Below, in pieces: positions 25,331 to 33,518 of a stretch of DNA of 64,000 nucleotides. Within the stretch, counting starts at the first letter, position 1. Each line of letters opens with the position of its first letter. This DNA is from JAEUOS01 sp965279115. GTDB lineage: Bacteria; Pseudomonadota; Gammaproteobacteria; Burkholderiales; JAEUOS01. A model generated the notes under the pieces. That model was not told the DNA's origin. It searched no databases and worked only from the letters and a program-made list of their open reading frames with translations. Location of the stretch: positions 1,178,001-1,242,000 of the forward strand of contig OZ257137.1 in NCBI GenBank assembly GCA_965279115.1, written 5' to 3'. Made by a program: the position numbers and the translations under genes.

Positions 25331-25807
25331 ATGAAATCCCCGCTCGAACTGCGCCTGGAACTCGACGACCTCTACGCCCGCTATACCGCGGCGCTGGACG
25401 AGGCCCGCTACGACGACTGGATCGACCTCTTCACCGAGGAATGCTTCTACCGGGTAGTGCCGCGCGAGAACTTCGACCGCAACCTGCCGCTCTCGACCAT
25501 GATGGCCGAGAGCCGCGGCATGTTGAAGGACCGGGTCTACGGCATCACCAACACGCTGTACCACCAGCCCTACTACCAGCGCCACATCGTCAGCGGCTTG
25601 TTCATCCGCAAGACCGAAGGCGAAACGCTCCATACCCAGGCCAACTACGCGGTGTTCCGCACCAAGCAGAACGAGGTCTCGGAGGTGTTCAATGTCGGCC
25701 GCTACATCGACACGGTAGTCGTCGATGGCGGCACGTTGAAATTCAGGGAAAAGCTCTGCGTGTTCGACAGCGAGTTGATCCCCAATTCGTTGATCTACCC
25801 GGTGTAG
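25331..25807 (+). CDS. Aromatic ring-hydroxylating oxygenase, beta subunit
   Basis: 158 residues of NTF2 fold. It begins LELRLELDDLYARYTAALDEARYDDWIDLFTEECFY and continues with YHQPYYQRHIVSGL and VFDSELIPNSLIYPV, as in NagH/AndAd small subunits. The catalytic site is in the alpha chain; the beta chain is structural. Starts 4 bases after the alpha stop. Confidence 0.9.
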   Translation: MKSPLELRLELDDLYARYTAALDEARYDDWIDLFTEECFYRVVPRENFDRNLPLSTMMAESRGMLKDRVYGITNTLYHQPYYQRHIVSGLFIRKTEGETLHTQANYAVFRTKQNEVSEVFNVGRYIDTVVVDGGTLKFREKLCVFDSELIPNSLIYPV

Positions 25808-25951
25808 CCGCGCCGGCTTGGGCTTGAATCGGGCGATTTTCCAGCGCTCTTCGAAGCAATCGCCTCACGGTCGCGCGGGTAGCATCGGTTGCAATGGGTC
25901 AAGCCGTGCCTGCGGAGCAGTTGCGGCAGGCCCGCATTCCGCAACCGCACC

Positions 25952-26800
25952 ATGCCCGCCATCGCCGACGCACCGACCGCCGCCATTGATCAGCTGGCGC
26001 GCGACCTCAAGGTCCCGCCCTGCCCCGCCGTGCTCGCCCGGTTCCTGTCGGAAGCACGCAAGGACGATCCCGATCCGCGTGCGCTGGCCGGCCTGATCAG
26101 CCAGGATGCCGGCCTGGCCGCCGCAGCCCTGCGTGCCGTCAACGCCCCGGCCTACGGCCTGGCGCGCAAGGCCGACGATGTGCCGCAGGCCCTTGCCATC
26201 CTGGGCCTGCGCGCGGCGGTCAACCTGATCACCGGCCTGATGCTGCGCCAGGCGTTTCCCGCCGCCTCCGGTGCGCTCATGCAGCGCTACTGGGACCAGT
26301 CCGCCAGCATCGCCGAGGCCGCCGCGTTCGTGGCCGACCGCACCCGCGGATGCGGGCGTGACGAAGCCCATACCTACGCCCTGTTCCGCAACTGCGGCAT
26401 TGCGGTGATGATCGCGCGCTTTCCCGACTACGGCCCGTTTCTGGAGGCGCATGTGGAAGCACCCGGACCGGCCCTGCTGGCGGCCGAAGAAGCGAAATAC
26501 GGCTTCCACCACGCCCGTGTGGGCCACGCGCTGGCGCGCGGCTGGATGCTGCCCGAGACACTCGCCTACAGCATCCTGTTCCACCACAACGTCGAACAGG
26601 TCGCCGGACGCACCGGCGACGCACGGCATGCGGATCCGGCCTTGCTTGCCGTCGGCCTGCTGGCCGAACAGGTGGCCACCCTCAAGGCCGGCGGCGGCAT
26701 CACCGCCGAGTGGCTGGCCCACGAATCCTTCGTGCTCGCGACCCTGCGCATCAGCGCCGACGATGTCGTCGCGATGATCAGCGACAGCGGCGACGCCTGA
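25952..26800 (+). CDS. HDOD-domain protein
   Basis: 282 residues. HDOD domain at about 18-225: VPPCPAVLARFLSEARKDDPDPRALAGLISQDAGLAAAALRAVNAPAYGL, then QALAILGLRAAVNLITGLM. The catalytic HD pair is not conserved, as usual in HDOD. These proteins act in signalling, often near c-di-GMP or chemotaxis circuits; the specific role is unknown. ATG at 25952 was chosen because the domain follows it; an upstream in-frame start adds 21 residues of unlikely sequence. Alone on its strand, convergent with the CmcJ-like gene. Confidence 0.88.
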   Translation: MPAIADAPTAAIDQLARDLKVPPCPAVLARFLSEARKDDPDPRALAGLISQDAGLAAAALRAVNAPAYGLARKADDVPQALAILGLRAAVNLITGLMLRQAFPAASGALMQRYWDQSASIAEAAAFVADRTRGCGRDEAHTYALFRNCGIAVMIARFPDYGPFLEAHVEAPGPALLAAEEAKYGFHHARVGHALARGWMLPETLAYSILFHHNVEQVAGRTGDARHADPALLAVGLLAEQVATLKAGGGITAEWLAHESFVLATLRISADDVVAMISDSGDA

Positions 26801-26806
26801 ACCGCC

Positions 26807-27616
26807 TCAGAAAAGCGCCAGCGTACGCACCTCGATGCTCTGCCGGGGTGCCGCGCCCACAGGGGTGGTCGGGTCGTCGAACGAGGTGTGGGGCGTAAAG
26901 CGGGCGCGACCGTCCGTGGCGGAGTCGTACACCTTGAAGACGATGGCCTCGTCACGCGCCTGGCGCGGAAAGTAGGCCCAGCGGTGCGCCGGGTTGTAAC
27001 GCAGGCGGTAGGTCTGTCCCACCCGGTTCGGATAGCGACGTTCCGCCACCATCAGGTCCTGCGGTGCGACGCTGCGCGCATCGGCCATGGCCAACGGGTT
27101 GGACTCGATCATCGGCTGGATCGGCCGCCACACCTGGATGATGGCGAAACGCCGCGCAAGCAGTGCCTCGGCCTCATCCGGCAGGATATCGCGCAGCCGC
27201 TGCGGGCCCGACCATTCGGTGAAATCGTTGTGGGCGCCGCGTATCACCTCGCGCAAGCGCTTTTCCTGGCGCTCCGCCTCGTCACCCGAGCGCAGCGTGT
27301 GGTCGAACACCACCACCCGGTGCGCGCCGGAAAGCCGCTTCACCAGATCGATCATTTCGGGATAGTAGGTGGCGGCGAGTTCCTGTGGATCGAAAAAGTC
27401 GCGCACGGCCGTTTGGTGACCGGTCAGAAGATAGCCTGAGGTATCGAGAGAGAGGCCTCCAAGGCCGCGCGCATCCTCGATGTCCACCGTGCGGTTCTCG
27501 TAGGTGCCGGTATTGAGCCTGTCGATGCTGCCCTGGCCGAAGGTCTCGTTGACCAGCTTTTCGCCGGTGTCGACGGTATAGGTGATGGGTGCCGAAACGC
27601 TCGTCATGCCTGACAT
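26807..27616 (-). CDS. CmcJ/NvfI family oxidoreductase-like protein
   Basis: 269 residues. Diagnostic segments: HRVVVFDHTLR, then AHNDFTEWSGPQRLRDIL, FAIIQVWRPIQPMIESNPLAMAD, and YRLRYNPAHRWAYFPRQARDEAIVFKVYDS. They match the family of the cephamycin CmcJ protein and fungal NvfI, proposed Fe(II)/2-oxoglutarate-type oxygenases or isomerases. HND and a later His fit a non-heme iron site (inference). No secondary-metabolite genes are nearby, so a catabolic or detoxifying role is as likely. Start may be the ATG at 27616 or 3 codons later. Confidence 0.85.
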   Translation of the reverse strand: MSGMTSVSAPITYTVDTGEKLVNETFGQGSIDRLNTGTYENRTVDIEDARGLGGLSLDTSGYLLTGHQTAVRDFFDPQELAATYYPEMIDLVKRLSGAHRVVVFDHTLRSGDEAERQEKRLREVIRGAHNDFTEWSGPQRLRDILPDEAEALLARRFAIIQVWRPIQPMIESNPLAMADARSVAPQDLMVAERRYPNRVGQTYRLRYNPAHRWAYFPRQARDEAIVFKVYDSATDGRARFTPHTSFDDPTTPVGAAPRQSIEVRTLALF

Positions 27617-27679
27617 CCTGCGCGATGCGCGAAAGCAGTGCGGGGTGCCGATGTTACGCCACGCATGCGGCCGGCGGCG

Positions 27680-28573
27680 TCAGGCATCGGCTCGCGTACG
27701 GCGCCGCTCGCCCAGCAGGATGTACAGCCCGGAGGCGATCATCAGCACAATGCCGGCCCAGGCCAGCAGGTTGGGAATATCGCCCCAGATCGCGAAGCCG
27801 AGCACCAGCGCGACCAGGAGGCCGGTGTAGCGGAATGGACCGATGACCGACATCTCCCCCTGGCGCATGCTCGCGACGATGAGGTAGAAGCCGGCGGAGA
27901 CAAAAGCCGCCGCGCACGCCACCAGCAGCAACCCGGTGCCGCTGATCGGCCGCCAGCCTTGTGTGAGGGACCAGATGCCGGACATCAGGCACGCCGAAAC
28001 CGTCGCCGCCGCGGTGATGAGGATCGACGGCACGCCCGGCGGAATGCCGCGCGTGAGCAGGTCGCGTGTGGCATGCAGCACCGTCGCCGCGAGGCTCAAC
28101 AGCGCCCAGGCGTTGAAGCCTTCGGCGCGCGGCTGGATGATCAGCACCACGCCAGCGAAGCCCGCGAGGATGGCCAGCCAGCGTGCCAGGTTCACCTGCT
28201 CGCGCAGGAACATGACGGCGAATACCGTCATGAACAGCGGCGCGGCGAGATTGATGGCCGTGGCATTGGCAATCGGCAGGTGCACCAGGGCAGCAAGGTA
28301 GAGCAGCGTCGCGGCCGCGTCGATGACCGCGCGCAACAGGATGCGCGGCCGCCGGATGTCGGCCAGGCGGCGGGTGGCACCGGACACCCGGGCGATGGCG
28401 AAGATGATGAGCATCACGAAAATGCTGCGCACGAACACCAGCTGCGAGATGGGCATGGCCTGGCTGGCGTACTTCACGAAGGCGTCGTTGACGATGAAGC
28501 AGGACATCGCCCCGGCCATGCAGGCGATGCCACGGCGATTCGCCGCCGCCAGCGAAGCCTGCGAAACGCTCAA
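27680..28573 (-). CDS. EamA/DMT-family transporter
   Basis: 297 residues with ten hydrophobic helices in two EamA repeats. The start is a TTG at 28573 that shares bases with the stop of the upstream gene (TTGA). It keeps the first helix whole (RRGIACMAGAMSCFIVNDAFVKY), whereas the first ATG would begin inside it. Later landmarks are VFVRSIFVMLIIF, LVHLPIANATAINLAAPLF and REQVNLARWLAILAGFAGVVLI. Inner-membrane exporter of metabolites; substrate unknown. Coupled to the Mrr-like gene. Confidence 0.85.
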   Translation of the reverse strand: MSVSQASLAAANRRGIACMAGAMSCFIVNDAFVKYASQAMPISQLVFVRSIFVMLIIFAIARVSGATRRLADIRRPRILLRAVIDAAATLLYLAALVHLPIANATAINLAAPLFMTVFAVMFLREQVNLARWLAILAGFAGVVLIIQPRAEGFNAWALLSLAATVLHATRDLLTRGIPPGVPSILITAAATVSACLMSGIWSLTQGWRPISGTGLLLVACAAAFVSAGFYLIVASMRQGEMSVIGPFRYTGLLVALVLGFAIWGDIPNLLAWAGIVLMIASGLYILLGERRRTRADA

Positions 28574-29160
28574 TCCTTGCGCCCGGTCTTGAGCACGGCA
28601 CTCGGCAGAAGTTGCGCGAGTTCGGTGCCCTGCAGGATGCGCATGCCGTGGTCGGTGGCGAAACGACGCGCGCCGTCCGAGACCCTTCCGATGGATACCA
28701 CCATGCTGTCCCACGCCTCGGCCTTGCGCCGCGCGGCCTCGAGCTCGCGCAGGGTTTCGATACCCAGGCTGGCGGCCTTCCAGCGCTTGCATGAGACCAG
28801 CGTCGTGCGCCCGGCCTTGACAGCGCAAAAATCGGCTGCGCCTTCGGTGGCCGTGACCTGGTAGCCGTCGCGCTGCAAGCCGGCCTCCATCACGGCGGCG
28901 AATTCGCGCCAGGCCATGGCTTCCACCGCTTCCAGTGTCGCCGCCACCCGCGCCGCGCCCGGCACGCGCCACTGCCGCCATGCGGCGACGCACCCCGTCA
29001 CCACGAAGGGCAGCCCGACAAAAGGTGCGAGCGTCGCCATGTCCTTGGGGAAAATCGCGTAAGAGCCGGCGCCGATGGCGATCGCGATGCCGAAGCTGAT
29101 CCACCAGGGCGAGCGCAGCAGCACCGCGAAAAGCGAGTTCTCGGACATTTTCAGTTGCAT
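28570..29160 (-). CDS. Membrane-anchored Mrr-like restriction-endonuclease-fold protein
   Basis: 196 residues. Two hydrophobic segments near the N-terminus (WWISFGIAIAIGAGSYAIF; LAPFVGLPFVVTGCVAAW). A soluble domain follows with the Mrr_cat pattern: AMAWREFAAVMEAGLQRDGYQV, then GAADFCAVKAGRTTLVSCKRWKA. Here Asp, Ser and Lys stand where PD-(D/E)xK enzymes have D-(E/Q)-x-K; the middle acidic/Gln residue is Ser, so cleavage is doubtful. Proteins of this type occur widely in betaproteobacteria; function is unsettled. Confidence 0.82.
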   Translation of the reverse strand: MQLKMSENSLFAVLLRSPWWISFGIAIAIGAGSYAIFPKDMATLAPFVGLPFVVTGCVAAWRQWRVPGAARVAATLEAVEAMAWREFAAVMEAGLQRDGYQVTATEGAADFCAVKAGRTTLVSCKRWKAASLGIETLRELEAARRKAEAWDSMVVSIGRVSDGARRFATDHGMRILQGTELAQLLPSAVLKTGRKD

Positions 29161-29226
29161 GGGGGAAACCTTGACGTGGAGCTTCGGGCGGCCCGCACTA
29201 TACGACGACAGGGCGGGTTGCGCGCC

Positions 29227-29868
29227 TCATGCGATGTTCGATTCCCCGGCCACCGCCGCATCCAGGGGCGTCACCTGCCAGCCCGCAGCGGTGCGTTCGA
29301 AGCGCAGTGGCAGGGCATTGCCGTAGTAAGCCGGGTTGATCGCCACCCCGAGCAGGCCGGCCAGAACATAGAAGATCCCGCCATGCGCCACGATCAGGGC
29401 GGTAGCCGGGTGCGCCCACGCCTCGATGAGGCCGGCCCGGGTACGGGTGACAAATGCTTCAAGCGACTCGCCACCCGGCGGATCGCAGGTCCAGTCGAGT
29501 GCGCGCGAGGAGGTGCCCACCAGGTCGCCGAAATTGCGCTCGCGCAGGCCCGCACAGGTCACCGGGACGATGTTGTGGCGCGCGGCGACGGCTTGCGCGG
29601 TGCGGTGCGCGCGGCGCATGTCGCTGCAGACGATGCTGGCGAAGCTCTCCGCCGCCAGGATATCCGCCGCACGGATCGCCTGTGACTCGCCGGTGTCATC
29701 GAGCGGCTCATCCGGCCCCTGGAAGATGCGCAGCGCATTGCGCGCGGTCTGTCCGTGACGCAGGAAAACAAAACGCTCGCAGGCGGGTTCGGCGCCCAGC
29801 GAGCCGGCGAGGCGCAGCAGTTGATCCAGGCCGCGCGTGGAGGGGATCAGGAGGGTGTGGGTCGACAT
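29227..29868 (-). CDS. Histidine phosphatase family protein (phosphoglycerate mutase-like)
   Basis: 213 residues. Catalytic RHG motif in FVFLRHGQTARN (about residues 34-45), then the acid donor region GLRERNFGDL and second His in ALIVAHGGIFYVL. The N-terminal 30 residues before the motif are longer than usual. Substrate cannot be told from sequence. Head-to-head with the VOC gene at 30024. Confidence 0.88.
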   Translation of the reverse strand: MSTHTLLIPSTRGLDQLLRLAGSLGAEPACERFVFLRHGQTARNALRIFQGPDEPLDDTGESQAIRAADILAAESFASIVCSDMRRAHRTAQAVAARHNIVPVTCAGLRERNFGDLVGTSSRALDWTCDPPGGESLEAFVTRTRAGLIEAWAHPATALIVAHGGIFYVLAGLLGVAINPAYYGNALPLRFERTAAGWQVTPLDAAVAGESNIA

Positions 29869-30023
29869 GGGACAGGCTGCGTGAAGGAGGGAGGAATTGC
29901 GAGCGTGGCGAGTGCGGGATGGCCAAGCCGCAGTTTAGCCGCCGCCGACACCCGCGGTCCAAGCGGGTTTCGTGCGCCTTTGGCATGATGTAGCCTGCGA
30001 AAACAAAATCAGGGAGACGCAAG

Positions 30024-30413
30024 ATGGCCATTCATGGCATGAACCACTTCACCATCCTCACCGATGATGTGGAGGCCACGCGCGAGTTCTACTGCGACCT
30101 GCTCGACCTGCATGTCGGCTGGCGCCCGCCGTTCACCTTTCCCGGCCTGTGGCTGTATTCCGGCGAAACCGCGATCCTGCACGTGATCGGCGGCAAGACC
30201 CGCGCGGACCTCAAGGCCGGGGTGATCGACCACATGGCCTTTACCGCCACCGACCTGCCGGCCACGGCCAGACTACTCAACGGCCGCGGCATCGCGTACG
30301 ACCTGCGGCGCCTGGCAAACGCGCCCGATGGACAGTGGCAGATGTTCTTCTTCGACCCCAATGGCGCGCGCGTCGAGCTCGATTTCGACGCATCCGAAGC
30401 GGCACCCGCCTGA
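30024..30413 (+). CDS. VOC-superfamily small protein
   Basis: 129 residues. Two VOC modules: MNHFTILTDDVEATREFYCDLLDLHVG and VIDHMAFTATDLPATARLLNGRGI, ending FFFDPNGARVELDF. Metal ligands would be His8, the His of DHMAF and Glu of VELDF. Glyoxalase/bleomycin-resistance/dioxygenase type; function not assignable. GGGAGACGC is a good RBS. Followed 6 bases later by the FGE-like gene. Confidence 0.87.
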   Translation: MAIHGMNHFTILTDDVEATREFYCDLLDLHVGWRPPFTFPGLWLYSGETAILHVIGGKTRADLKAGVIDHMAFTATDLPATARLLNGRGIAYDLRRLANAPDGQWQMFFFDPNGARVELDFDASEAAPA

Positions 30414-30419
30414 CGCACC

Positions 30420-31205
30420 ATGCGCCAGGCGCTGGTGCTGCTGCTGTTGCTGGGTTGCACCGCCGGCGCTACGCACGCCCGGGAGATGGTGGAAGTGCCG
30501 GCCGGCCAGTTCACCATGGGCAGCGACGATGGTCCCGCGGATGAACGGCCGGCGCATCGTATCGAACTCGCACGCTTTCGCATCGACCGGCTGCCAGTGA
30601 CCAATGCCGACTTCGGGACTTTTCTCGACGCCCAGGGGCCGCGCGGCACACGAGCAGGGCAGGCTTATCGCCGCTATGACGACGACGACGGCGACGCGCG
30701 CATCCACCGCGTCGACGGGCGCTGGCGCGCCGATCCCGGCTTTGAGCGGCACCCGGTCAACGAGGTCACCTGGGCCGGCGCGCGCGACTATTGCGCATGG
30801 AAGGGCAAGCGACTGCCCACCGAAGCCGAATGGGAGAAAGCCGCCCGCGGCACCGATGGCCGGCGCTACCCCTGGGGCAACCAGGCCCCCGATTCGAGTC
30901 GCGCGCGATTCGGCGCCGGGTGGACGCAGACCGTTGCCGTAGATGCGACGCCGGCCGGTGCCAGCCCGTATGGCGCCCTCGACATGGCGGGCAACCAGTG
31001 GGAGTGGGTGTCGAGCCTGTACCGCCCCTACCCGTACCGCGCCGACGATGGCCGCGAGGATCCGGACGCGGACGGTGCGCGTGCCACGCGTGGCGGTGGA
31101 CATGATTCGCCGCCTGAGGAACTGACCACGACGCAACGCGGACGCAACCTGTCACGGGCGCCGCGGGCCGGGCACCACAACATCGGTTTTCGCTGCGCCC
31201 TGTGA
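30420..31205 (+). CDS. Formylglycine-generating-enzyme-like (SUMF1) lipoprotein
   Basis: 261 residues. Lipoprotein signal with lipobox LLGC (Cys13). FGE-sulfatase fold: EVPAGQFTMGSDDGPADERPAHRIELARFRID, VNEVTWAGARDYCAWKGKRLPTEAEWEKAARGT, YPWGNQAPD, NQWEWVSSLY and the terminal GHHNIGFRCAL. The two C-terminal active-site cysteines of true FGE are absent (only one Cys, near the end), so sulfatase activation is unlikely. Probably a binding or enzyme-associated envelope lipoprotein. Confidence 0.87.
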   Translation: MRQALVLLLLLGCTAGATHAREMVEVPAGQFTMGSDDGPADERPAHRIELARFRIDRLPVTNADFGTFLDAQGPRGTRAGQAYRRYDDDDGDARIHRVDGRWRADPGFERHPVNEVTWAGARDYCAWKGKRLPTEAEWEKAARGTDGRRYPWGNQAPDSSRARFGAGWTQTVAVDATPAGASPYGALDMAGNQWEWVSSLYRPYPYRADDGREDPDADGARATRGGGHDSPPEELTTTQRGRNLSRAPRAGHHNIGFRCAL

Positions 31206-31224
31206 AGATGGCGCCCAGAACGCA

Positions 31225-31251
31225 AAAGCCCGGCACAAGGCCGGGCTTTTT
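31225..31251. terminator. Bidirectional rho-independent terminator
   Basis: AGCCCGGC and GCCGGGCT pair perfectly (8 bp, loop ACAAG), with A-run before and T-run after. It lies between the convergent FGE-like and cold-shock genes and would serve both strands. Confidence 0.88.
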
Positions 31252-31277
31252 CAGCTGAAGGACAGCCGCGCCGAAAA

Positions 31278-31484
31278 CTACTCGGGTTCGCGGATGTTCG
31301 CCGCCTGCTTGCCCTTGGGGCCGGTGGTAACGTCGAAGCTGACCTTCTGGTTTTCCTTCAGGCTCTTGAAACCGCTGCCCTGGATTGCGGAAAAATGCGC
31401 GAAAAGGTCTTCGCCGCCGTCATCCGGCGTGATGAAACCAAAACCCTTGGCGTCGTTGAACCACTTCACTGTACCTGTTGCCAT
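31278..31484 (-). CDS. cspA: Cold-shock protein (CspA family)
   Basis: 68 residues, full single CSD: MATGTVKWFNDAKGFGFI contains RNP1 (KGFGFI), and RNP2 is DLFAHFSAI. It ends KGKQAANIREPE. Cytoplasmic single-stranded nucleic acid chaperone. RBS AAGGAAG lies about 8 bases before the ATG. A long leader is implied by the nearest promoter-like sequence. The short symbol is by family, not proof of cold induction. Confidence 0.93.
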   Translation of the reverse strand: MATGTVKWFNDAKGFGFITPDDGGEDLFAHFSAIQGSGFKSLKENQKVSFDVTTGPKGKQAANIREPE

Positions 31485-31834
31485 GACTTGAACTTCCTTG
31501 AAAATTGAAAATGGGGCTTGCCCCGGGAGGGCGAAGGTCAAGACGGCGGGGTGATGAAGGGAAAAATACCGAACCGAAGACAACTGGTACTGAACCAGAC
31601 AACAACAACAACACTTCTTGAATATCGCTTTGGCAATATGGGGACTAACACCCATATAAGCAAGACATTTCGGATCCGCAAGTCGAATTGACCCGGGGCC
31701 AGGCTCAATAAACAACAGATTGCCCGCCGAACCCCCGCCACCGCCACAATCGCTTGCACGGGGAACCGTGCCCGCAGCGGCTAGAATCGGCGGAACATCT
31801 TGCAAAGCCATTCCAATCACGGGAGCCCGACAAC
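31485..31834. other. 350-bp divergent region: cspA leader and binding-protein upstream region
   Basis: Read on the minus strand it gives a probable cspA 5' leader of about 160 bases containing five GTT repeats (31598-31613 region) and C/T-rich blocks. At 31755-31770 a small hairpin GCACGG-GGAA-CCGTGC precedes the plus-strand binding-protein gene. No further gene seen. Confidence 0.5.
31653..31681 (-). promoter_or_regulatory. Candidate cspA promoter
   Basis: Minus strand -35 TTGCGG (31681-31676) and -10 TATATG (31658-31653) with a 17-base spacer. The transcript would start near 31646, giving about 160 bases of leader, similar to cspA leaders that fold in a temperature-dependent way. Match to consensus is moderate. 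Confidence 0.4.
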
Positions 31835-32704
31835 TTGAAGCATTCCGCAAAATCCCTCTTCGCCTTGCTCGCACTGGCTGCCGGCATCGTCACCGCGACA
31901 CCGGCCCATGCCCTGGACGCCACCCTGACCCGCATCAAGAAGAGCGGCGTCATCAAGATGGGCCACCGCGACGCTGCGGTGCCGTTTTCGTATGTGGATG
32001 GCGGCCAGGTCAAGGGCTATTCGATCGACCTGTGCATCGCCGTGGCCGAAATGGTGCGCCGCGAACTGGGCATGAAGGACCTCAAGGTGCAGTGGGTGCC
32101 GGTGGATGCGAAAAGCCGCTTCACGGCCGTCAAGAGTGGCGCGATCGACATCGAATGCGGCGTCACCACCAACACCCTGGGGCGGCAGAAGGAGTTCGAC
32201 TTCAGCCCCATGACTTTCGTCGACGGCGCCAACATCGTGGTGCGCAACGAAAGCAGCATCAAGAGCGTGCTGGACCTCGCGGGCAAGACGGTCGCCGTCG
32301 CGCCCAACACCACCACCGAGAACGCCCTCAAGATCGGCTTTGCCAGACGCAAGATCGACGGCAAGGTCGTCATCTACAAGGACCATCTCGAGGGCATTGA
32401 GGCGGTCAAGAGCGGCAAGGTCGATGCCTACGCGGCGGACCAGTCGGTGCTGGTGGGCCTGACGCTGGCGGCGGGCGGCGCTTCGGTGCTGCGCATGCCG
32501 CCCGAGCAGTTCACCTACGAACCGTATGGCCTGATGTTCCGCCGCGGGCAGGTGGACTTCCGCGTGGTGGTCACCCGCGCACTGGCCGAGGTATACCGTT
32601 CGCCGCTGCTGGAAGACCTGTTCGGCCGCTGGTTCTCGGCCTTCGGCGGCAAGCCGACGCCGCTCCTGGAAACCATGTACATACTGAACGGCCTGCCGGA
32701 TTGA
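31835..32704 (+). CDS. Amino-acid-type (family 3) solute-binding protein
   Basis: 289 residues. TTG start at 31835 has GGGAG 9 bases upstream and gives a proper signal peptide (LKHSAKSLFALLALAAGIVTATPAHA). SBP family 3: LDATLTRIKKSGVIKMGHRDAAVPFSYVDG, GYSIDLCIAVAEMV, IDIECGVTTNTLGRQKEFDFS and LAGKTVAVAPNTTTENAL. It resembles glutamate/aspartate binders (GltI). Next come an ATPase and permease of the nitrate/taurine type, which do not normally work with family 3 binders. Confidence 0.9.
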   Translation: MKHSAKSLFALLALAAGIVTATPAHALDATLTRIKKSGVIKMGHRDAAVPFSYVDGGQVKGYSIDLCIAVAEMVRRELGMKDLKVQWVPVDAKSRFTAVKSGAIDIECGVTTNTLGRQKEFDFSPMTFVDGANIVVRNESSIKSVLDLAGKTVAVAPNTTTENALKIGFARRKIDGKVVIYKDHLEGIEAVKSGKVDAYAADQSVLVGLTLAAGGASVLRMPPEQFTYEPYGLMFRRGQVDFRVVVTRALAEVYRSPLLEDLFGRWFSAFGGKPTPLLETMYILNGLPD

Positions 32705-32735
32705 TGATGTCCGCCGCGATCCACGAGTCACGCGC

Positions 32736-33518
32736 ATGATCGAGGTCCGCGGTGCCGGCAAGACCTTTCGTTCAGGCGTGCGCACCACCGTCGCCCTCGG
32801 CGAAGTCGACCTTTCAATCGCGGATGGCGAGTTCGTCTCCTTCATCGGCCCGTCGGGTTGCGGCAAGTCGACCCTGCTCAACATGATCGCCGGCATCATC
32901 GCGCCTTCGACGGGAACCATCCTGCATGACGGCCGCGCGGTGAACGGGCCCAACACCGCCACCGGCTACATGACGCAGCAGGAAAGCCTGCTCCCCTGGC
33001 GCACGGCGGCGGCCAACATCGGCCTGCCCCTGGTGTTGCGGCATACGCCGCAGGCGGCGATCGATGCGCGCGTGGCGGAAATGCTCGCCCTGGTCGGGCT
33101 GAAGAACTTCGGCGGCCATTTCCCGGGTGAACTCTCCGGCGGCATGCGAAAGCGTGTCGCGCTGGCGCAGATACTCAGCTACGACCCCGCCACCCTGCTG
33201 ATGGACGAGCCCTTTGGCGCGCTCGACGCGCAACTCAAGCTCCTGATGCAGGGCGAACTGCTGCGCATCTGGGAGGGTGCGAAAAAGACCATCATTTTCG
33301 TGACCCATGACCTGGCCGAGGCCATCACCATGAGCGACCGGGTGGTGGTGTTTTCCAGCCGCCCCGGGCGCATCAAGGCGATCGAAACCATCGCCCTGCC
33401 GCGTCCGCGCGACCCGCTGACGATACAGTTCGAACCGGCCTACCAGGCCGTCCATCGCAAGCTGTGGGATCTGCTTGCGCCGGAAATCGAGGCCAGCCGC
33501 GCGGAGGCCTTCGCATGA
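32736..33518 (+). CDS. ABC transporter ATPase (nitrate/sulfonate/taurine type)
   Basis: 260 residues. Walker A GPSGCGKSTLLNM, Q-loop MTQQESLLPWRT, signature LSGGMRKR, Walker B LLMDEPFGALD, switch VTHDLAEAIT. The Q-loop 'LLPWRT' is typical of SsuB/TauB/NrtD. ATGA overlap with the permease gene. Confidence 0.93.
   Translation: MIEVRGAGKTFRSGVRTTVALGEVDLSIADGEFVSFIGPSGCGKSTLLNMIAGIIAPSTGTILHDGRAVNGPNTATGYMTQQESLLPWRTAAANIGLPLVLRHTPQAAIDARVAEMLALVGLKNFGGHFPGELSGGMRKRVALAQILSYDPATLLMDEPFGALDAQLKLLMQGELLRIWEGAKKTIIFVTHDLAEAITMSDRVVVFSSRPGRIKAIETIALPRPRDPLTIQFEPAYQAVHRKLWDLLAPEIEASRAEAFA

Noticed and set aside
30420..31205. True sulfatase-activating enzyme
   Set aside because: The C-terminal cysteine pair is absent and no sulfatase gene is nearby.
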